A stretch of 64,000 nucleotides of DNA from Peptacetobacter sp900550335 (GCF_047528295.1 NZ_CP180001.1:744001-808000); one strand, 5' to 3'; counted from the stretch's first letter, positions 8,186-18,091 are shown. The notes: generated by a model from the letters alone, not told the origin. A program made the numbers and translations.

Positions 8186-9784
8186 ATGCTAAGAGTATCA
8201 AACCTAAAGCTTACAATAGATGAAGATATAAGCATACTAAAAAAATTAGTAATAAAAAAACTAGGTATAAAAGAAAATGAATTAGTAAAATACAGCATAT
8301 ACAAAGAATCAATTGATGCTAGAAAAAAAGGCAATATGATGTTTGTTTACACTGTAGATGTAGAATTAAAAAATGAAGATAAAGTGCTTAAAAGAAAGCA
8401 TAAAGATGTAGTACAGGTTAAACAAAAATCATATATAGGCGTTAAGAGTGGAAATATAGGGCCAAAAGGAAAAATTGCTGTAATAGGTAGTGGGCCTGCT
8501 GGATTATTTGCATCTCTTTTATTAGCTCAAAACGGATACTGCCCAATAATGATTGAAAGAGGGGCAGATGTAGATAAAAGAACTGATGATGTAAATAACT
8601 TCTGGAAAAATAGAATATTTAATAAAAAATCAAACGTACAGTTTGGTGAAGGTGGAGCGGGAACATTCTCAGACGGTAAGCTAACTACAAGAGCTAAGGA
8701 CATAAGATGTAGAAAAGTTCTTGAAGAGCTGGTAAATCACGATGCACCTTCAGAAATACTTTACTCTCATAAGCCACATGTTGGGACAGATATACTAAAA
8801 AATGTCGTTAAAAATATAAGAGAGGATATTAAACACCTAGGTGGAGAGGTTAGATTTGAATCTCAGGTTACAGATATATGTATAGAAAACAACAAAATAA
8901 CTAGTATAACAATAAACGACAGCGAAAAAATAGAAGTAGAAGCTGCGATACTTGCAATAGGACACAGTGCAAGAGATACTTATGAGATGCTTTACAAAAG
9001 AGGAGTTACAATAATTCAGAAGCCTTTTGCAATAGGTGCTAGAATAGAACATCCTCAGCAGATGATAAATAAATCTCAGTACGGAGAATATTACAATCAT
9101 CCTAGACTTGGAGCTGCGGACTACAGATTAATAGAGCATACTTCTAATGGAAGAACAGCCTACACATTCTGTATGTGCCCTGGAGGAAGTGTAATAGCAT
9201 CGGCCTCAGAGGAAAATGAGGTTGTAACAAACGGAATGAGTGAACACAGCAGAGATAAAGAAAATGCAAACAGTGCACTTTTAGTAAATGTATCTCCTGA
9301 AGATTTTGATAGCGACTATCCACTCGCGGGGGTAGAATTCCAGAGAAAATACGAGCAGCTTGCATTTAAATTAGGTGGAGAAAATTACAACGCACCAGCT
9401 CAGCTTGTAGGAGATTTCCTAAAAGATAAGGCATCTACTAGTATAGGAGATGTAAATCCTTCATACAATCCAGGGATAACTTTAACATCTCTTGATGAAT
9501 GTCTACCTGGATTTGTAGTTGAAACTATGAAAGAAGGAATTATTAAGCTAGGTAGAAAATTAGAAGGATTTGATATGCACGATGCAATACTTACAGGTGT
9601 AGAGACTAGATCATCTTCTCCAATAAGAATTGTGAGAAATGAAGAAACTCTTGAAGCTATGAATGTAGCTGGACTTTACCCATGTGGTGAAGGGGCAGGA
9701 TATGCTGGAGGTATTGTAACTGCGGCGGTAGATGGAATAAAATGTGCTGAAAAAATAATCGAAAAATATAAAAGTGTAAAATAA
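8186..9784 (+). CDS. FAD-dependent oxidoreductase (COG2509-type)
   Basis: 532 residues. A basic N-terminal domain of about 90 residues is followed by the dinucleotide-binding loop VIGSGPAGLFASLLLA (about residues 94-109), a glycine-rich GEGGAGTFSDGKL segment and the C-terminal FAD motif (LYPCGEGAGYAGGI). This layout matches a widespread clostridial flavoprotein family annotated only as NAD(P)/FAD-dependent oxidoreductase. Substrate and pathway are not known. It is monocistronic, with an AAAGGAG ribosome site. Confidence 0.8.
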   Translation: MLRVSNLKLTIDEDISILKKLVIKKLGIKENELVKYSIYKESIDARKKGNMMFVYTVDVELKNEDKVLKRKHKDVVQVKQKSYIGVKSGNIGPKGKIAVIGSGPAGLFASLLLAQNGYCPIMIERGADVDKRTDDVNNFWKNRIFNKKSNVQFGEGGAGTFSDGKLTTRAKDIRCRKVLEELVNHDAPSEILYSHKPHVGTDILKNVVKNIREDIKHLGGEVRFESQVTDICIENNKITSITINDSEKIEVEAAILAIGHSARDTYEMLYKRGVTIIQKPFAIGARIEHPQQMINKSQYGEYYNHPRLGAADYRLIEHTSNGRTAYTFCMCPGGSVIASASEENEVVTNGMSEHSRDKENANSALLVNVSPEDFDSDYPLAGVEFQRKYEQLAFKLGGENYNAPAQLVGDFLKDKASTSIGDVNPSYNPGITLTSLDECLPGFVVETMKEGIIKLGRKLEGFDMHDAILTGVETRSSSPIRIVRNEETLEAMNVAGLYPCGEGAGYAGGIVTAAVDGIKCAEKIIEKYKSVK

Positions 9785-9852
9785 AAATATAAAATTGAAT
9801 TTGAAAAGTATAAAAACATCAGAAATTACAATGTTAAATTTGTTATGTTTTC

Positions 9853-9878
9853 TTAACATTTTTAACATGGATTTAACT
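9853..9878 (+). promoter_or_regulatory. Candidate Pho box upstream of the Na/Pi cotransporter
   Basis: Three near-direct repeats, TTAACA (9853), TTAACA (9862) and TTAACT (9873), lie about 90 bp before the start codon. PhoP sites in Firmicutes are TTAACA-like direct repeats about 11 bp apart; the spacing here is 9 and 11. A similar cluster precedes pstS. Suggestive only. Confidence 0.35.
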
Positions 9879-9963
9879 AAACTAATCTTTGAATTTGCTA
9901 TTATAAAATTGATATGCAAAAGAAAAACGAATAGAAATAATCTATAACGGAGGAGGTAATATT

Positions 9964-11592
9964 TTGAGCATAGTAATAAGTCTAATGGGAGGACTTGGTC
10001 TTTTCCTATATGGTATGAACCTTATGGGGGAAGGATTACAAAAATCTGCCGGGACAAAATTAAAAGCGATAATAAAACTTTTGACAAGTAATATATTTAT
10101 GGGAGTACTTGTTGGTACTGGTGTTACAGCTGTTATACAGAGTTCAAGTGCTACTACAGTAATGGTTGTTGGTTTCGTTAATGCAGGAATCATGACATTA
10201 AAACAGGCAATAGGAGTTATAATGGGGGCAAATATAGGTACAACTGTTACAGCACAGTTGGTATCATTCAACCTTAATGGTATGGCTCCAGTAGCTCTTG
10301 GAATAGGGATAGTACTTTATTTATTTGGTAAAAATCCAAAAATAAAACATATATCAGAAATCCTTATAGGATTTGGTATGTTATTTACAGGTATGGAATT
10401 CATGAAAGATGCTGTTGAACCTTTAAGAGATTACAAAGGATTCACAGATATGCTAGTTTCATTTGGACAGTATCCAATTTTAGGATTATTACTAGGGTTC
10501 GGTATAACTGCTATAGTTCAGAGTTCAAGTGCTTCAATGGGTATGTTAGTTGCATTAGCTGCTGAAGGTTTAATACCTCTAAATGCAGCATTACCAATAC
10601 TTTATGGTCAGAACATAGGTACTTGTGTTACTTCACTACTTTCAAGTATTGGTGCAAATAAAAATGCCAAGAGGGCTGCGGTAATACACTTGATATTCAA
10701 CGTACTTGGAACTGTATTATTCTTAATATTCCTTAATAGACCAGTTGTTTCATTAGTTACAGGAATGGATCCAGGAAATGTTGCAAGACAGATAGCAAAT
10801 ACTCATACATTATTCAACATAATATCTGTTTTAATATTACTTCCATTCAACAACTTTATAATTAAGTTAGCTATGAGAATAATCCCAGACAAGGCTGAGG
10901 ATGAAGAAGATGTTAAAACAGTTAAATACATCGATGATAAGATGCTTGAAATACCTTCAATAGCTCTTATCAATACTATAAAAGAAACATATAGAATGGG
11001 CAACAAAGCTAAAGAAAGTTTAGACTGCTCAATATCAGCTATAATTGAAAAATCTGATGAGTATTTAGGAAAAGTTTTTGTTAAGGAAGAAACTGTAAAC
11101 GAACTTCAGAAAATAATACTTAACTATCTTCTAAAATTATCAAAAACTGCAGCATTAGATGAAGATTCAAGAGAGGCTGTAGACAACCTATTCAACACAG
11201 TAAATGATATAGAAAGAATAGGAGATCATGCTAAAAACATAGCAGAACTTTCTCAGATAATGATAGACGGAGACCTAGAATTCTCTGAACAAGGAAAGAA
11301 TCAGTTAGAAGAAATATACAATTACGTAATATCTGCATACAATAGTGCATTAGAAGCGTTCAAAAATGACGATATAAACTTAGCATACAAAGTATTCCGG
11401 ATAGAAGAAAAAGTAGATATGATGGAAAAAACTTGTAGAGCAAGCCATATGTACAGATTAAACAACAACCTTTGTAGTATAGATAATGGTGTTGTATTCC
11501 TTGATATAATAACAGCCCTTGAAAGAGTATCAGACCATGCTGTTAATATAGCTAAGAGAGTTATAGCTCAGAAAAAACACGTTGTAGAATAA
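9964..11592 (+). CDS. Na/Pi cotransporter family protein with PhoU-like tail
   Basis: 542 residues. The membrane half carries the two inverted-repeat motifs of the NptA/YjbB family: QSSSATT (about residue 60) and QSSSAS (about residue 180), with about eight hydrophobic helices. The C-terminal part (about residues 340-540) is a helical PhoU-like domain (ERIGDHAKNIAEL, ERVSDHAVNIAKR). The family exchanges sodium and phosphate. The start is TTG behind a strong GGAGGAGG site. Given the pst genes in the same window and no separate phoU after pstB, its PhoU-like domain may share in phosphate homeostasis; that is inference. Confidence 0.88.
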   Translation: MSIVISLMGGLGLFLYGMNLMGEGLQKSAGTKLKAIIKLLTSNIFMGVLVGTGVTAVIQSSSATTVMVVGFVNAGIMTLKQAIGVIMGANIGTTVTAQLVSFNLNGMAPVALGIGIVLYLFGKNPKIKHISEILIGFGMLFTGMEFMKDAVEPLRDYKGFTDMLVSFGQYPILGLLLGFGITAIVQSSSASMGMLVALAAEGLIPLNAALPILYGQNIGTCVTSLLSSIGANKNAKRAAVIHLIFNVLGTVLFLIFLNRPVVSLVTGMDPGNVARQIANTHTLFNIISVLILLPFNNFIIKLAMRIIPDKAEDEEDVKTVKYIDDKMLEIPSIALINTIKETYRMGNKAKESLDCSISAIIEKSDEYLGKVFVKEETVNELQKIILNYLLKLSKTAALDEDSREAVDNLFNTVNDIERIGDHAKNIAELSQIMIDGDLEFSEQGKNQLEEIYNYVISAYNSALEAFKNDDINLAYKVFRIEEKVDMMEKTCRASHMYRLNNNLCSIDNGVVFLDIITALERVSDHAVNIAKRVIAQKKHVVE

Positions 11593-11612
11593 AATATAAT
11601 ATATAAATAATT

Positions 11613-11645
11613 GAGACTGTTGCAAATTTGCAATGGTCTCTTTTT
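11613..11645 (+). terminator. Rho-independent terminator of the Na/Pi transporter gene
   Basis: GAGAC-TG-TTGCAA / TTGCAA-TG-GTCTC stem with a T5 run. Confidence 0.75.
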
Positions 11646-11658
11646 GTATATAGATAAT

Positions 11659-11708
11659 CTCCAATTAAATTGTATGTAGGAAGCCTTCAGTTAAACTGGA
11701 GTTTTTTT
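11659..11708 (+). terminator. Second terminator-like hairpin
   Basis: CTCCA at 11659 pairs with TGGAG at 11697 around an imperfect stem, followed by seven Ts. It is tandem to the preceding terminator. Confidence 0.45.
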
Positions 11709-11878
11709 ATGAAAAATATATTCTTTTAAGTTTTAGTTAAGCTAATGATAATATAATGAAATCATCAAAGGAGAGTAAATCCTTTAAAGAGATTTCTTTT
11801 TTATAGAAATTAAAGAATAAGAAAATTTATCTAATTGAGATATGAGATAAAAAATTAGACGGAATGGAGTGGAAATTT

Positions 11879-12964
11879 ATGAAATTAAAAAACAAAGGAA
11901 TAGGATTAATAGTAGTGGTTGCGGTAATAAGTTCGATATTAGGTAGTTCTCTTACACTATTCGCACTTAAAGATAAAATAGGAAGTGGCAGTTCACAGTC
12001 ATCAAATATAGTAGTAAGTGAAGATTCAAAGAGCCAAAATGTTTATCAGGCGGTTGCTAAAAAAGCAACTCCTTCAGTTGTAGGTATAACAACAACTAGT
12101 GTGAGTCAGGACAATATGTTTGCTATACCACAGGAAACACAGGGTGTTGGTACTGGTATAATAGTTGATTCAAACGGATACATATTAACAAATTCACATG
12201 TTGTATCTGATGGGGATGCAACAAAGGTAAGTGTACTATTCAGTGACGGTTCAGATATAGACGGTAAGGTTATATGGTACGATTCTCAGATGGACTTAGC
12301 TATGGTAAAAGTAGATAAAACAGGACTTACAGCAGCAGATTTAGGAAATAGCGATGATGTAGCTGTTGGTGATATATCAATAGCAATAGGTAACCCACTT
12401 GGATTAGACCTTCAGAAGAGTGTAACTCAGGGTATAATAAGTGGACTTGATAGAACAATAAGCACAAGCCAGTCAACAAATATGACAGGTCTAATTCAGA
12501 CAGATGCAAGTATAAACTCTGGTAACAGTGGTGGGCCATTATTAAACGAAAAAGGTCAGGTAATCGGTATAAATACAGCTAAAGCATCTCAGGGTGAAGG
12601 CTTAGGATTTGCAATTCCAATAAATACAGCTAAGAACATAATAAATAAAGTTATAAAAGACGGTAACTACGAAAAAGTTACTTTAGGTATAAAAGGAACA
12701 GATTTAGAAACATATGAACAGGCTGTTGGACAGGATTTAACAGGAGATAGCGGAGTATATGTAGCAGAAGTTACTTCAGGATCTTCAGCTGAAAAAGCAA
12801 AAATGGCAGCAGGAGATATAATAATAAAATTAGGAAATACTGAAATAACTAGTATGAACGATTTAAATAAAGCTTTATACGGATATAGTAATGGTGATAA
12901 AGCAGAAATAACTGTACTTAGAAATGGTAGAGAACAGAAATTGACAGTTACATTTTCTAAATAA
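11879..12964 (+). CDS. htrA: HtrA/DegP-type S1C serine protease
   Basis: 361 residues: a short cytoplasmic tail, one N-terminal membrane anchor (about residues 7-30), a Ser/Asn linker, a chymotrypsin-fold protease domain with the catalytic triad His (NSHVV), Asp (DLAMVKV) and Ser (NSGNSGGPL), and one C-terminal PDZ domain (SSAEKAKMAAGDIIIKLG). It degrades or refolds misfolded proteins on the outer face of the membrane. The ATG at 11879 has a GGAGTGG site 7 nt upstream; the in-frame ATG at 11864 would put that site inside the gene. Single gene, ended by a strong terminator. Confidence 0.9.
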   Translation: MKLKNKGIGLIVVVAVISSILGSSLTLFALKDKIGSGSSQSSNIVVSEDSKSQNVYQAVAKKATPSVVGITTTSVSQDNMFAIPQETQGVGTGIIVDSNGYILTNSHVVSDGDATKVSVLFSDGSDIDGKVIWYDSQMDLAMVKVDKTGLTAADLGNSDDVAVGDISIAIGNPLGLDLQKSVTQGIISGLDRTISTSQSTNMTGLIQTDASINSGNSGGPLLNEKGQVIGINTAKASQGEGLGFAIPINTAKNIINKVIKDGNYEKVTLGIKGTDLETYEQAVGQDLTGDSGVYVAEVTSGSSAEKAKMAAGDIIIKLGNTEITSMNDLNKALYGYSNGDKAEITVLRNGREQKLTVTFSK

Positions 12965-13090
12965 ATGATAGATGTAAATTAAAAAGTGAAAAAAATGAGA
13001 AAAATTATTATAATTATGAAATAAATTATTCATTTTCTACACCCCTTTTTATAAAAAAATATATAGAGAAAAAATTTATATGGATTTTTT

Positions 13091-13125
13091 AATACTGTAA
13101 TAAAAATATATTACAGTATTTTTTT
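13091..13125 (+). terminator. htrA terminator
   Basis: Perfect 12-bp stem AATACTGTAATA / TATTACAGTATT with a 6-nt loop and a T7 run. Confidence 0.85.
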
Positions 13126-13385
13126 GCTATGAAAAAAATTGTAAAAAACAACTATAAAAATAAAATATAGAAAAATAAAATATAAAAATCTAGTGAAATC
13201 AATGCTTCCGACTATATGCTAAGAAAACGATATTTTTTTGTTATTAATAAAATAATAACAATATTATATTGGTATTGCAGGTTTGTGAAATATTATGGAC
13301 TTTAAAAATGTCATGTGATAATATTCAGTTATAAGGTTATTGTTTTAGATAAGCGCAATTAATTTGCAATTGATTTTTCATTTTT

Positions 13386-13430
13386 AAAGATAAATATCTT
13401 AGTAACTAATCATATTTATCTTTTTCTTTT
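13386..13430 (+). terminator. Hairpin with T-rich tail upstream of hypE (possible attenuator)
   Basis: AAAGATAAATAT pairs with ATATTTATCTTT across a 14-nt loop and is followed by TTCTTTT. Because the nearest upstream gene already has its own terminator, this one could attenuate the hydroxyproline operon in its leader. I see no recognised ligand-binding RNA in front of it. Confidence 0.45.
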
Positions 13431-13497
13431 GCTCAAAAGAGTTAAATAATTATCAAAATTAATTGCTATGTAGAATATAGAAATAGGAGATGCATTT

Positions 13498-14409
13498 ATG
13501 AAACCATTAGTTATTAACTTTCAGAAATGCAGCATACACGATGGTCCTGGAATAAGAAGTACCGTATTCTTCAAAGGATGTCCACTTGAATGTGTATGGT
13601 GTCATAATCCAGAAAGTCAGTCATATAAAAAAGAAGTACTATACAACCGGGAAAGATGTGGAGCATGTGGAAAATGTAAAGAAATATGCCCTCACGATGC
13701 AATATTCATGAAAGATGGATGTGTAGGACTAGATAAAGATAAATGTGAACTATGTTCAACTTGCTTAGATTACTGCATAAACAATGCAAGAGAAATAGTT
13801 GGAGATGAGTACACAGTAAAGGAATTATTAAAACTTATAGATAAAGATAGAATCTTCTATGAAGAATCTGGCGGAGGTGTTACTTTATCTGGTGGTGAAG
13901 TAATGGTTCAGGATATGGACTTTATCTGTGAATTAGCTAAAGGATGCAAAAATAAAGGTATAGATGTAGCAATAGATACTTGCGGATATGCACCTACAGA
14001 AAATTATGAAAGAATACTACCATACGCTGATAGATTCTTATTCGACATCAAATTAGTAGATGAAGATAAACACAAGAAATTTACAGGAAAATCAAACGAT
14101 TTAATACTTAAAAACTTAAAATTCCTAAATGATAATGGAGCATTTATAAATATAAGAATACCATTAATCGGTGGAGTAAATGTTGATGATGATAATGAAG
14201 AGGTAATGAGAATGATAGAACTTCTAAAACCTCTTAATATAAAAGCTGTAAACTTACTACCTTATCACGATATAGGAAAACACAAATATACTAAATTAGA
14301 TAAGGAATACGAAGGTAACGATTTTACTAAACCTTCAGATGAAAAAATGAATGAAATCAAAATGATTTTTGAAAATAATAATTTCCAAAATGTAAAAATA
14401 GGAGGATAA
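13498..14409 (+). CDS. hypE: Glycyl-radical enzyme activase for hydroxyproline dehydratase
   Basis: 303-residue radical-SAM activating enzyme. The SAM cluster motif C-x3-C-x2-C is visible in GCPLECVWCHN near the N terminus, followed by two ferredoxin-like cysteine clusters (CGACGKCKEIC and CELCSTCLDYC) and the glycine-rich SAM-binding segment GGGVTLSGGE. It uses SAM and an electron to place the glycyl radical on the next gene's product, 4 nt downstream. The name is that used for the HypD activase; it is unrelated to hydrogenase maturation HypE. Confidence 0.93.
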   Translation: MKPLVINFQKCSIHDGPGIRSTVFFKGCPLECVWCHNPESQSYKKEVLYNRERCGACGKCKEICPHDAIFMKDGCVGLDKDKCELCSTCLDYCINNAREIVGDEYTVKELLKLIDKDRIFYEESGGGVTLSGGEVMVQDMDFICELAKGCKNKGIDVAIDTCGYAPTENYERILPYADRFLFDIKLVDEDKHKKFTGKSNDLILKNLKFLNDNGAFINIRIPLIGGVNVDDDNEEVMRMIELLKPLNIKAVNLLPYHDIGKHKYTKLDKEYEGNDFTKPSDEKMNEIKMIFENNNFQNVKIGG

Positions 14410-14413
14410 TGTC

Positions 14414-16783
14414 ATGGGAAGAGGAACTTTTGCAAGAACTAAAAAATTAAGAGAAGCAAGTGTAACAACTAAACCGCATATATCAATAGAAAGAGCGGTA
14501 CTATTTACTGAAGCTTATAAAAAATGGGAAGGTAGCGTTGAAATGCCAGTGCTAAGAGCTTTATCTTTCAAACACTTCATGGAAAATAGAACTCTTTGTA
14601 TAAATGATGGTGAATTAATAGTTGGGGAAAAAGGTGATTCAGCTCAGGCAGCTCCTACATACCCAGAAATATGCTGTCATACAATAGAAGATATGAACGT
14701 AATGAATGATAGAGATATAGTTGACTTCTCAGTTACAGAAGAAGACAAGAGAATACAGGAAGAAATAATAATACCTTTCTGGGAAAAAAGACAGACTAGA
14801 AGAAAAATAGTTAACGCTATGGCTCCAGAATGGAAAAATGCTTATGAAGCTGGTATGTTCACAGAATTCATGGAACAGAGAGCTCCAGGACACACTGTTT
14901 GTGGTGACATAATATACAGAAAAGGTTTCGCAGATCTTAAAAAAGATATAGAAAAAGAAATAGCTAACTTAGACTTCTTAAACGATAAAGAAGCATACGA
15001 TAAAAAAGCTGACTTAGAAGCTATGGCAATATCTTGTGAAGCAATGATAATATTCGGTAAAAGATATGCAGAATTAGCTAGAAAAATGGCAGCTGAAACA
15101 ACTGACGAACAGAGAAAGAAAGACTTATTATTAATAGCTGAAAACTGTGACGTTGTACCAGAACACGCTCCAAAAACATTCCATCAGGCAATACAGATGT
15201 ACTGGTTCGTACACGTTGGTATAACTACAGAACTTAATACTTGGGATGCATTCTCTCCAGGTAGATTAGACCAGCACTTAAACCCATTCTATGAAAAAGA
15301 TGTAGAAGAAGGAAGATTAACTAGAGAAGGTGCTCAGGAATTACTAGAATGTATGTGGGTTAAATTCAACAACCAGCCAGCTCCTCCAAAAGTTGGTATA
15401 ACATTAAAAGAAAGTGGAACTTACACTGACTTCGTTAACCTTAACACTGGTGGTATAAGACCAGATGGACAGGACGGTGTAAATGAAGTAAGTTACATAA
15501 TACTTGATGTAATGGATGAAATGAAATTAGTTCAGCCAAGTTCAAACGTTCAGATAAGTAGAAAAACTCCTCAGAAATTCTTAAAAAGAGCTTGTGAAAT
15601 ATCAAGAAAAGGATGGGGACAGCCAGCATTTTACAACACTGAAGCTATAATACAGGAACTTCTTAACGCTGGAAAAACTATAGAAGATGCTAGACTTGGT
15701 GGTACAAGTGGATGTGTTGAAACAGGATGCTTTGGTAAAGAAGCTTACGTTTTAACAGGATACATGAACTTACCAAAAATATTAGAATTAACATTAAACA
15801 ATGGATTCGATAAATACACTGGAAAACAGGTTGGTATAGAAACAGGAGATCCAAGAGATTTCAAAACTTATGAAGAATTATTCGAAGCTTACAAAAAACA
15901 GTTACACTACATGGTAGATGTAAAAGTTAGAGGTAATGCTATAATAGAAAAAATATGTGCTGAACACATGCCTTGCCCATTAATGTCTTCAATAGTTGAT
16001 GACTGTATAGCAAAAGGTAAAGACTACCAGAGAGGTGGAGCTAGATACAATACTAGATACATCCAGGGTGTTGGTATAGGTACAATAACTGACAGTTTAG
16101 CTGCTATAAAATACAATGTATTTGATAATGAAAAATTCAGCATGGATACATTATTAAAAGCTATGGAAGCTAACTTCGAAGGATATGAAGCAGAACTTAA
16201 CATGGTTAAAAATAAAACTCCAAAATACGGAAATGACGATGATTACGCAGATGATATAATGAAAGAAGTATTCAACTTATATCATGGTGAAGTAACTGGT
16301 AGACCAACAGTAAATGGTGGACACTACAGAGTAGACATGCTTCCAACAACTTGCCACGTATACTTCGGTGAAGTTATGGGTGCTAGTCCAAACGGAAGAC
16401 TTGCTGAAAAACCAGTTTCTGAAGGTATATCACCAGAAAAAGGTGGAGATACTAACGGACCAACAGCTGTTATAAAATCTTGTGCTAAAATGGACCACTT
16501 AATAACTGGAGGAACTCTATTAAACCAGAGATTCGCACCATCAGTTGTTCAGGGTGAAGAAGGATTAGACAACATGGCTAACCTAATAAGAGCATACTTC
16601 AATATGGATGGACATCATATACAGTTCAACGTATTCGACAAAAATGTATTATTAGCTGCTCAGAAAAACCCAGATGAATACAAAGATTTAATAGTTAGGG
16701 TTGCAGGATACAGTGATCACTTCAATAATTTAAGTAGAGCTTTACAGGACGAAATAATAGGAAGAACTGAACAGAGCTTCTAA
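14414..16783 (+). CDS. hypD: trans-4-hydroxy-L-proline dehydratase (glycyl radical enzyme)
   Basis: 789 residues. The thiyl-radical cysteine lies in GTSGCVETGCFGKE and the glycyl radical loop is VRVAGYSDHF near the C terminus. Together with the sequence around the active site this matches HypD of Clostridioides closely, and is unlike pyruvate formate-lyase, glycerol dehydratase or choline lyase. HypD removes water from trans-4-hydroxy-L-proline to give pyrroline-5-carboxylate, which ProC, encoded next, reduces to L-proline. Collagen-derived hydroxyproline thus feeds proline-based Stickland fermentation. Gln codons are all CAG and Asn mostly AAC, typical of a highly expressed gene here. Oxygen would cleave the radical form, so an anaerobic life is implied. 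Confidence 0.95.
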   Translation: MGRGTFARTKKLREASVTTKPHISIERAVLFTEAYKKWEGSVEMPVLRALSFKHFMENRTLCINDGELIVGEKGDSAQAAPTYPEICCHTIEDMNVMNDRDIVDFSVTEEDKRIQEEIIIPFWEKRQTRRKIVNAMAPEWKNAYEAGMFTEFMEQRAPGHTVCGDIIYRKGFADLKKDIEKEIANLDFLNDKEAYDKKADLEAMAISCEAMIIFGKRYAELARKMAAETTDEQRKKDLLLIAENCDVVPEHAPKTFHQAIQMYWFVHVGITTELNTWDAFSPGRLDQHLNPFYEKDVEEGRLTREGAQELLECMWVKFNNQPAPPKVGITLKESGTYTDFVNLNTGGIRPDGQDGVNEVSYIILDVMDEMKLVQPSSNVQISRKTPQKFLKRACEISRKGWGQPAFYNTEAIIQELLNAGKTIEDARLGGTSGCVETGCFGKEAYVLTGYMNLPKILELTLNNGFDKYTGKQVGIETGDPRDFKTYEELFEAYKKQLHYMVDVKVRGNAIIEKICAEHMPCPLMSSIVDDCIAKGKDYQRGGARYNTRYIQGVGIGTITDSLAAIKYNVFDNEKFSMDTLLKAMEANFEGYEAELNMVKNKTPKYGNDDDYADDIMKEVFNLYHGEVTGRPTVNGGHYRVDMLPTTCHVYFGEVMGASPNGRLAEKPVSEGISPEKGGDTNGPTAVIKSCAKMDHLITGGTLLNQRFAPSVVQGEEGLDNMANLIRAYFNMDGHHIQFNVFDKNVLLAAQKNPDEYKDLIVRVAGYSDHFNNLSRALQDEIIGRTEQSF

Positions 16784-16804
16784 GAATAAAAAACTAGCAA
16801 CTTT

Positions 16805-16840
16805 CAGGGGATAGAATTTCTATCCCCTGTTATTATATTT
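16805..16840 (+). terminator. hypD terminator
   Basis: Near-perfect palindrome CAGGGGATAGA / TCTATCCCCTG followed by an AT-rich, T-rich tail. proC therefore probably has its own promoter in the 220 bp that follow. Confidence 0.7.
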
Positions 16841-17048
16841 TTTAATATATTGAAAAAATTTATTAAATTTTGACTATGATATAAAAAAGATATAAAAAGA
16901 TAGAAAACGATAACAAAGATGAATTGGATAAATATTATATAGTTGGCTATAATAATATATGTAGATGACAATGTAAACATAAACTGTAAACAAAAAAAGT
17001 TTATATTTTTTTATTTTTTAAATTTATACAATAAGGAGAGTTTTTGAT

Positions 17049-17852
17049 ATGAAAACATTAGGATTAATTGGTGCAGGAAATATGGGAAGTGCTATGCTTG
17101 GTGGAATAGTTAAAGCTGGTCTTGTTAAACCAGAAAACATAACTGTTGCAGACCTTTATCAGCCATCTCTTGATAGAGTTAAAGCAGAATTAGGTGTAAA
17201 TGTAACAACTGATTCAGCAGAAGTTGTTAAAAATTGTGACGCTTTTATAATAGCTTTAAAACCAAACATAGTTGAAGTAGCTTTATCTCCACTTGCTGAA
17301 TTAGTAAGAGAAGATCAGTTAGTTATGTCTATAGCTGCTGGAAAACAGATATCTCAGTTAGAAGCTATAGTAGGAGCTGACAAAAAAGTTATAAGAATAA
17401 TGCCTAATACTCCAGCTTTAGTATCAGAAGGTATGGCAGGAATATGTGCAAACAAAAACGTTACTAAAGAAGAATTAGAAGAAGTTAAAACTATATTCGA
17501 ATCATTCGGTGGAGCTGAAATAGTAACTGAAAAATTAATGGACGCTGTTACAGGTGTAAGTGGTTCTGGACCAGCTTACGTATTCTTATTCATAGAAGCT
17601 ATGGCAGATGCTGCAGTTCTTGAAGGAATGCCAAGACCTCAGGCTTACAAATTCGCTGCTCAGACAGTTTTAGGATCAGCTAAAATGGTTCTTGAAACTG
17701 GAAAACATCCAGGTGAATTAAAAGATATGGTTTGCTCTCCAGCTGGAACAACTATAGAAGCTGTTAAAGTTCTTGAAGACTTAGGATTCAGATCAGCTGT
17801 AATAAATGCTATACATGAATGCACAGAAAAATCTAAAGAATTAAGTAAATAA
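17049..17852 (+). CDS. proC: Pyrroline-5-carboxylate reductase ProC
   Basis: 267 residues. N-terminal NAD(P)-binding loop GLIGAGNMGSAMLGG; C-terminal family signature near residues 160-230 (SGSGPAYVF, KDMVCSPAGTTIEAV). It reduces pyrroline-5-carboxylate to L-proline with NAD(P)H. Its position 265 bp after hypD, with the dehydratase product as its substrate, says it completes hydroxyproline conversion, although it may also serve proline synthesis. Codon use matches hypD (CAG only). Confidence 0.95.
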   Translation: MKTLGLIGAGNMGSAMLGGIVKAGLVKPENITVADLYQPSLDRVKAELGVNVTTDSAEVVKNCDAFIIALKPNIVEVALSPLAELVREDQLVMSIAAGKQISQLEAIVGADKKVIRIMPNTPALVSEGMAGICANKNVTKEELEEVKTIFESFGGAEIVTEKLMDAVTGVSGSGPAYVFLFIEAMADAAVLEGMPRPQAYKFAAQTVLGSAKMVLETGKHPGELKDMVCSPAGTTIEAVKVLEDLGFRSAVINAIHECTEKSKELSK

Positions 17853-18091
17853 TTATAATTGAAATATATGGGTGCCGCAGTTTTCTGCGGCATCTTTTTT
17901 TGTAACGAAGTAGGTTTATTTCTAACTAGATTTCTTTTATAAATTTGAAAGATTTTGCTAGAAAAATCTATCTATTTATAAAATTTCACTAGCTGAGAAA
18001 TAAACCTATTATAATAATAAAAAGATTGATAGCAGAAAACTGCTGGCAACATATGATTTCTAATTATGATTATTTGCTTAATACTTTAGAT
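17831..18091 (+). repeat. Quasi-palindrome at the proC 3' end (core without the common boxes)
   Basis: The 3' end of proC with its terminator (17831-17911) reappears inverted at about 18008-18091: ATCTAAAG at 17831 pairs with CTTTAGAT at 18084, and the terminator stem region GCAGTTTTCTGC has an inverted partner near 18030. The centre is a hairpin (TAGGTTTATTTCT 17911 / AGAAATAAACCTA 18008) with internal loops containing ACTAG on both sides. It lacks the CTCCAGGCTTC box, so it is a second kind of axis with the same overall design. Confidence 0.7.
17871..17901 (+). terminator. proC terminator
   Basis: Stem GGTGCCGCAG / CTGCGGCATC with a TTTT loop and a T7 run. Confidence 0.9.

Larger units (their letters stand above)
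12965..13497 (+). other. 533-bp gap between htrA and the hydroxyproline genes
   Basis: It holds the htrA terminator (13091-13125) and, about 65 bp before the activase start, a second hairpin with T-rich tail. The middle is AT-rich with no reading frame of interest. The promoter of the hydroxyproline operon must lie here, but I cannot single it out. Confidence 0.5.

Noticed and set aside
13498..16783. Pyruvate formate-lyase pair
   Set aside because: Sequence around the radical Cys and the proC neighbour fit HypD and its activase.
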